Assembly: GCA_020635795.1 (NCBI GenBank)
Contig: JACJZD010000001.1
Coordinates: forward strand, 1 to 64,000
Source: Flavobacteriales bacterium
GTDB taxonomy: Bacteria > Bacteroidota > Bacteroidia > Flavobacteriales_E > Vicingaceae
Direction of reading: 5' to 3'
Length of the DNA stretch: 64,000 nucleotides
A program made the position numbers and the translations under genes. This document shows, piece by piece, positions 62,486-64,000 of the stretch (its first letter is position 1; the number at the start of each line of letters is the position of its first letter). The notes beneath the pieces were generated by a model. The model saw only the letters and a program-made list of their open reading frames with translations. It made no database searches and was not told where the DNA came from.

Positions 62486-63256
62486 ATGCAAATCATAAAA
62501 GAAAAAAATAACAGAGCTGGATTGATTGGAACAATACTGTTTCATGCATTGTTATTGTTGTTGTTTTTATTTGTAGGAATGACTTACCCTGATCCGCCAC
62601 CACCTGAAGAAGGAATTACCATCAATTTTGGAAATAGTGAAGATGGTATGGGAGATAATCCAACAGAAGAATTATCTGAATCTGAAAGTGAATCGAATGA
62701 AGCAACAAATAATGCTGCAAGTAGTTCTTCTCCTGCTGAGCAACAAATTTTAACTCAAAACACTACGCCAACAGTTAATGTTAACGCTACAACTACCACC
62801 ACAACTCAAACAACCAATACAACTCAAAACAGTACAAGTCAAAACTTATCAGAAGCATTAAATGCTTTTAATAATTCTGGAGGGCAATCTGGTAATGAGG
62901 GTGAGACTGGAAATCCTGGAAACCAAGGGAGTTTAGAGGGGGATGTTAATAGCAGTAATTATACAGGTGGAGGTGTTGGCAATGGAGTTACTTATTCTTT
63001 GTCTGGAAGAAACTTGTTGAGTATGCCTAAAATTGAAGATAACTCGCAAGAACAAGGTAAAGTAGTTGTGGATATTGTTGTAGATAAATATGGTAAAGTA
63101 ATAAAAGCTACTCCAGGAGGTAGAGGTTCTACCACCACAAGTCCTATTTTGTATAAAAAAGCTGTAGAGGCGGCATTAAAAACCAAATTTAATGCTAAAC
63201 CAGAATTAGTTGCTGACCAAAAAGGACAAATGACCTTTGTTTTTATTCTCAATTAA
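62486..63256 (+). CDS. tonB: TonB-type energy transducer
   Basis: The 256 residues consist of a membrane helix (LIGTILFHALLLLLFLFVGM), a long low-complexity periplasmic spacer (about 30-170) rich in S, T, N, Q and G instead of the usual proline/lysine stretch, and a C-terminal TonB domain (SMPKIEDNSQEQGKVVVDIV, KAVEAALKTKFNAKP). It should couple ExbBD to TonB receptors or, as in TolA, to other envelope work. The stop overlaps the folC ATG by one base (TAATG). Confidence 0.85.
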   Translation: MQIIKEKNNRAGLIGTILFHALLLLLFLFVGMTYPDPPPPEEGITINFGNSEDGMGDNPTEELSESESESNEATNNAASSSSPAEQQILTQNTTPTVNVNATTTTTTQTTNTTQNSTSQNLSEALNAFNNSGGQSGNEGETGNPGNQGSLEGDVNSSNYTGGGVGNGVTYSLSGRNLLSMPKIEDNSQEQGKVVVDIVVDKYGKVIKATPGGRGSTTTSPILYKKAVEAALKTKFNAKPELVADQKGQMTFVFILN

Positions 63257-64000
63257 TGACCTATCAGCAAACATTAGATTATTTATTTAGTCAATTACCC
63301 ATGTTTCAGCGTATTGGAGCATCTGCCTATAAGGTTGATTTGTCTAATACCATCGAGTTGTGTAATTTGTTGGGGAATCCTCAGCATCATTTTAAATCAG
63401 TACACATTGCGGGTACCAATGGTAAAGGTTCTACTTCACACATGCTAGCGTCTATTTTACAAGAGGCGGGTTATACAGTTGGATTATATACTTCTCCTCA
63501 TTTAATAGATTTTAGAGAACGAATTAAGATTAATGGAGAAATGATTTCCGAACAAGAAGTAGTTGACTTTGTTACGAAATACAAGAAAGATTTTGAAAAA
63601 ATAAACCTATCATTTTTTGAATGGACAGTAGGTTTGGCATTCGACTATTTTTCGAACCAAAAGGTTGATATTGCTGTTGTAGAAACTGGACTTGGAGGTA
63701 GGTTAGACTCAACAAATGTAATTATTCCTGAAATTTCTATCATTACTAATATTGGTAAAGACCATATGCAATTTTTGGGCGATACTTTAGAGAAAATTGC
63801 AGTCGAAAAAGCGGGAATAATAAAAAAAAATGTCCCCATAATAATTGGGGAAACACAACCCGAGATAAAGCATGTGTTTGTTTCTAAAGCAAAGGAATTA
63901 GGATCAGCAATTTATTTTGCAGATCAAATTATTCAGCAAGGATTAGAATCTGATTTAAAAGGAAGTTATCAGAAAAAAAACATCAAAACTGTATTGGCAT
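63256..64000 (+). CDS. folC: Folylpolyglutamate/dihydrofolate synthase (3' end outside window)
   Basis: The first 248 residues are visible. The ATP loop GTNGKGST is at 53-60, followed by GLYTSPHLIDFRERI, VVETGLGGRLDSTN and ITNIGKDHMQFLG, all strongly conserved in the Mur-ligase-like FolC family. The enzyme adds glutamate to dihydropteroate or folates. Placement directly after exbB-exbD-tonB, with a one-base overlap, is a recurrent gene order in Bacteroidota as far as I know. Truncation is due to the window edge only. Confidence 0.93.
   Translation, partial: MTYQQTLDYLFSQLPMFQRIGASAYKVDLSNTIELCNLLGNPQHHFKSVHIAGTNGKGSTSHMLASILQEAGYTVGLYTSPHLIDFRERIKINGEMISEQEVVDFVTKYKKDFEKINLSFFEWTVGLAFDYFSNQKVDIAVVETGLGGRLDSTNVIIPEISIITNIGKDHMQFLGDTLEKIAVEKAGIIKKNVPIIIGETQPEIKHVFVSKAKELGSAIYFADQIIQQGLESDLKGSYQKKNIKTVLA

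Overview
The window is an AT-rich chromosomal segment of a member of the Bacteroidota, most likely the Flavobacteriales. The evidence is type IX secretion (T9SS) components and T9SS-sorted exoproteins, TonB-dependent receptors, TAnnTTTG-type -7 promoter elements, few Shine-Dalgarno sites, and frequent TTG/GTG starts. It reads as ordinary chromosome with one accessory surface-polysaccharide locus. I see no prophage, insertion sequence, CRISPR array or rRNA operon. Both edges cut genes: a PIN-domain protein on the left and folC on the right.

Layout. 1-7.4 kb: the PIN protein, an envelope pair (outer-membrane barrel plus a very long TPR protein), a divergent FtsE-like ATPase and a GT2 glycosyltransferase. 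7.4-12.5 kb: a secreted S41 peptidase, a GT4 glycosyltransferase, D-Ala-D-Ala ligase and a stand-alone cNMP-binding-fold protein. 12.6-19.5 kb: an FNR-like regulator diverging from a molybdenum-cofactor (Moco) operon (moeA, modE-like, mobA, moaD, moeB-rhodanese, moaE, moaC-mogA). That operon ends in an AbiH-family phage-defence gene, and no moaA is present. A perfect Crp/Fnr-type palindrome lies between the two divergent units. 19.5-25.1 kb: a T9SS-sorted M14 carboxypeptidase, small membrane and lipoproteins, and the ribosome-assembly GTPases Der and Era.

25.1-25.7 kb: initiator tRNA with its promoter and terminator. It is preceded by a tandem, broken copy of the same tRNA in which two stretches are replaced by a 19-bp element carrying a 16-bp palindrome. 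A GIY-YIG nuclease gene follows. 25.8-42.5 kb: a surface-polysaccharide locus with galE, a flippase, four glycosyltransferases, a sulfotransferase, an O-acetyltransferase, three methyltransferases, an AsnB-like amidotransferase, a polysaccharide deacetylase, a formyltransferase, a polymerase-like membrane protein and a WecE-type sugar aminotransferase. Thirteen of these form one tightly packed plus-strand operon.

42.5-53.9 kb: housekeeping and accessory genes. These are rdgB, a MITE-like foldback repeat, a TonB receptor with a small membrane partner, tRNA-Met(CAT), HAD-mtnA-class II aldolase (thioribose-phosphate salvage), methylmalonyl-CoA epimerase, a T9SS-tailed protein with a strong terminator, a polytopic protein with histidines inside membrane helices, tadA, pssA and an acyltransferase. 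54-64 kb: the T9SS genes PorV, a 1,682-residue gingipain-fold PorU2-like protein and a DUF4421 barrel, followed by exbB-exbD-tonB-folC.

The observations most worth a second look are the palindrome-interrupted tRNA-fMet copy, the symmetric FNR-type operator between the regulator and the Moco operon, AbiH at the end of a Moco operon that lacks moaA, the heavily modified polysaccharide locus, and the His-rich membrane protein at 50.3-51.5 kb.
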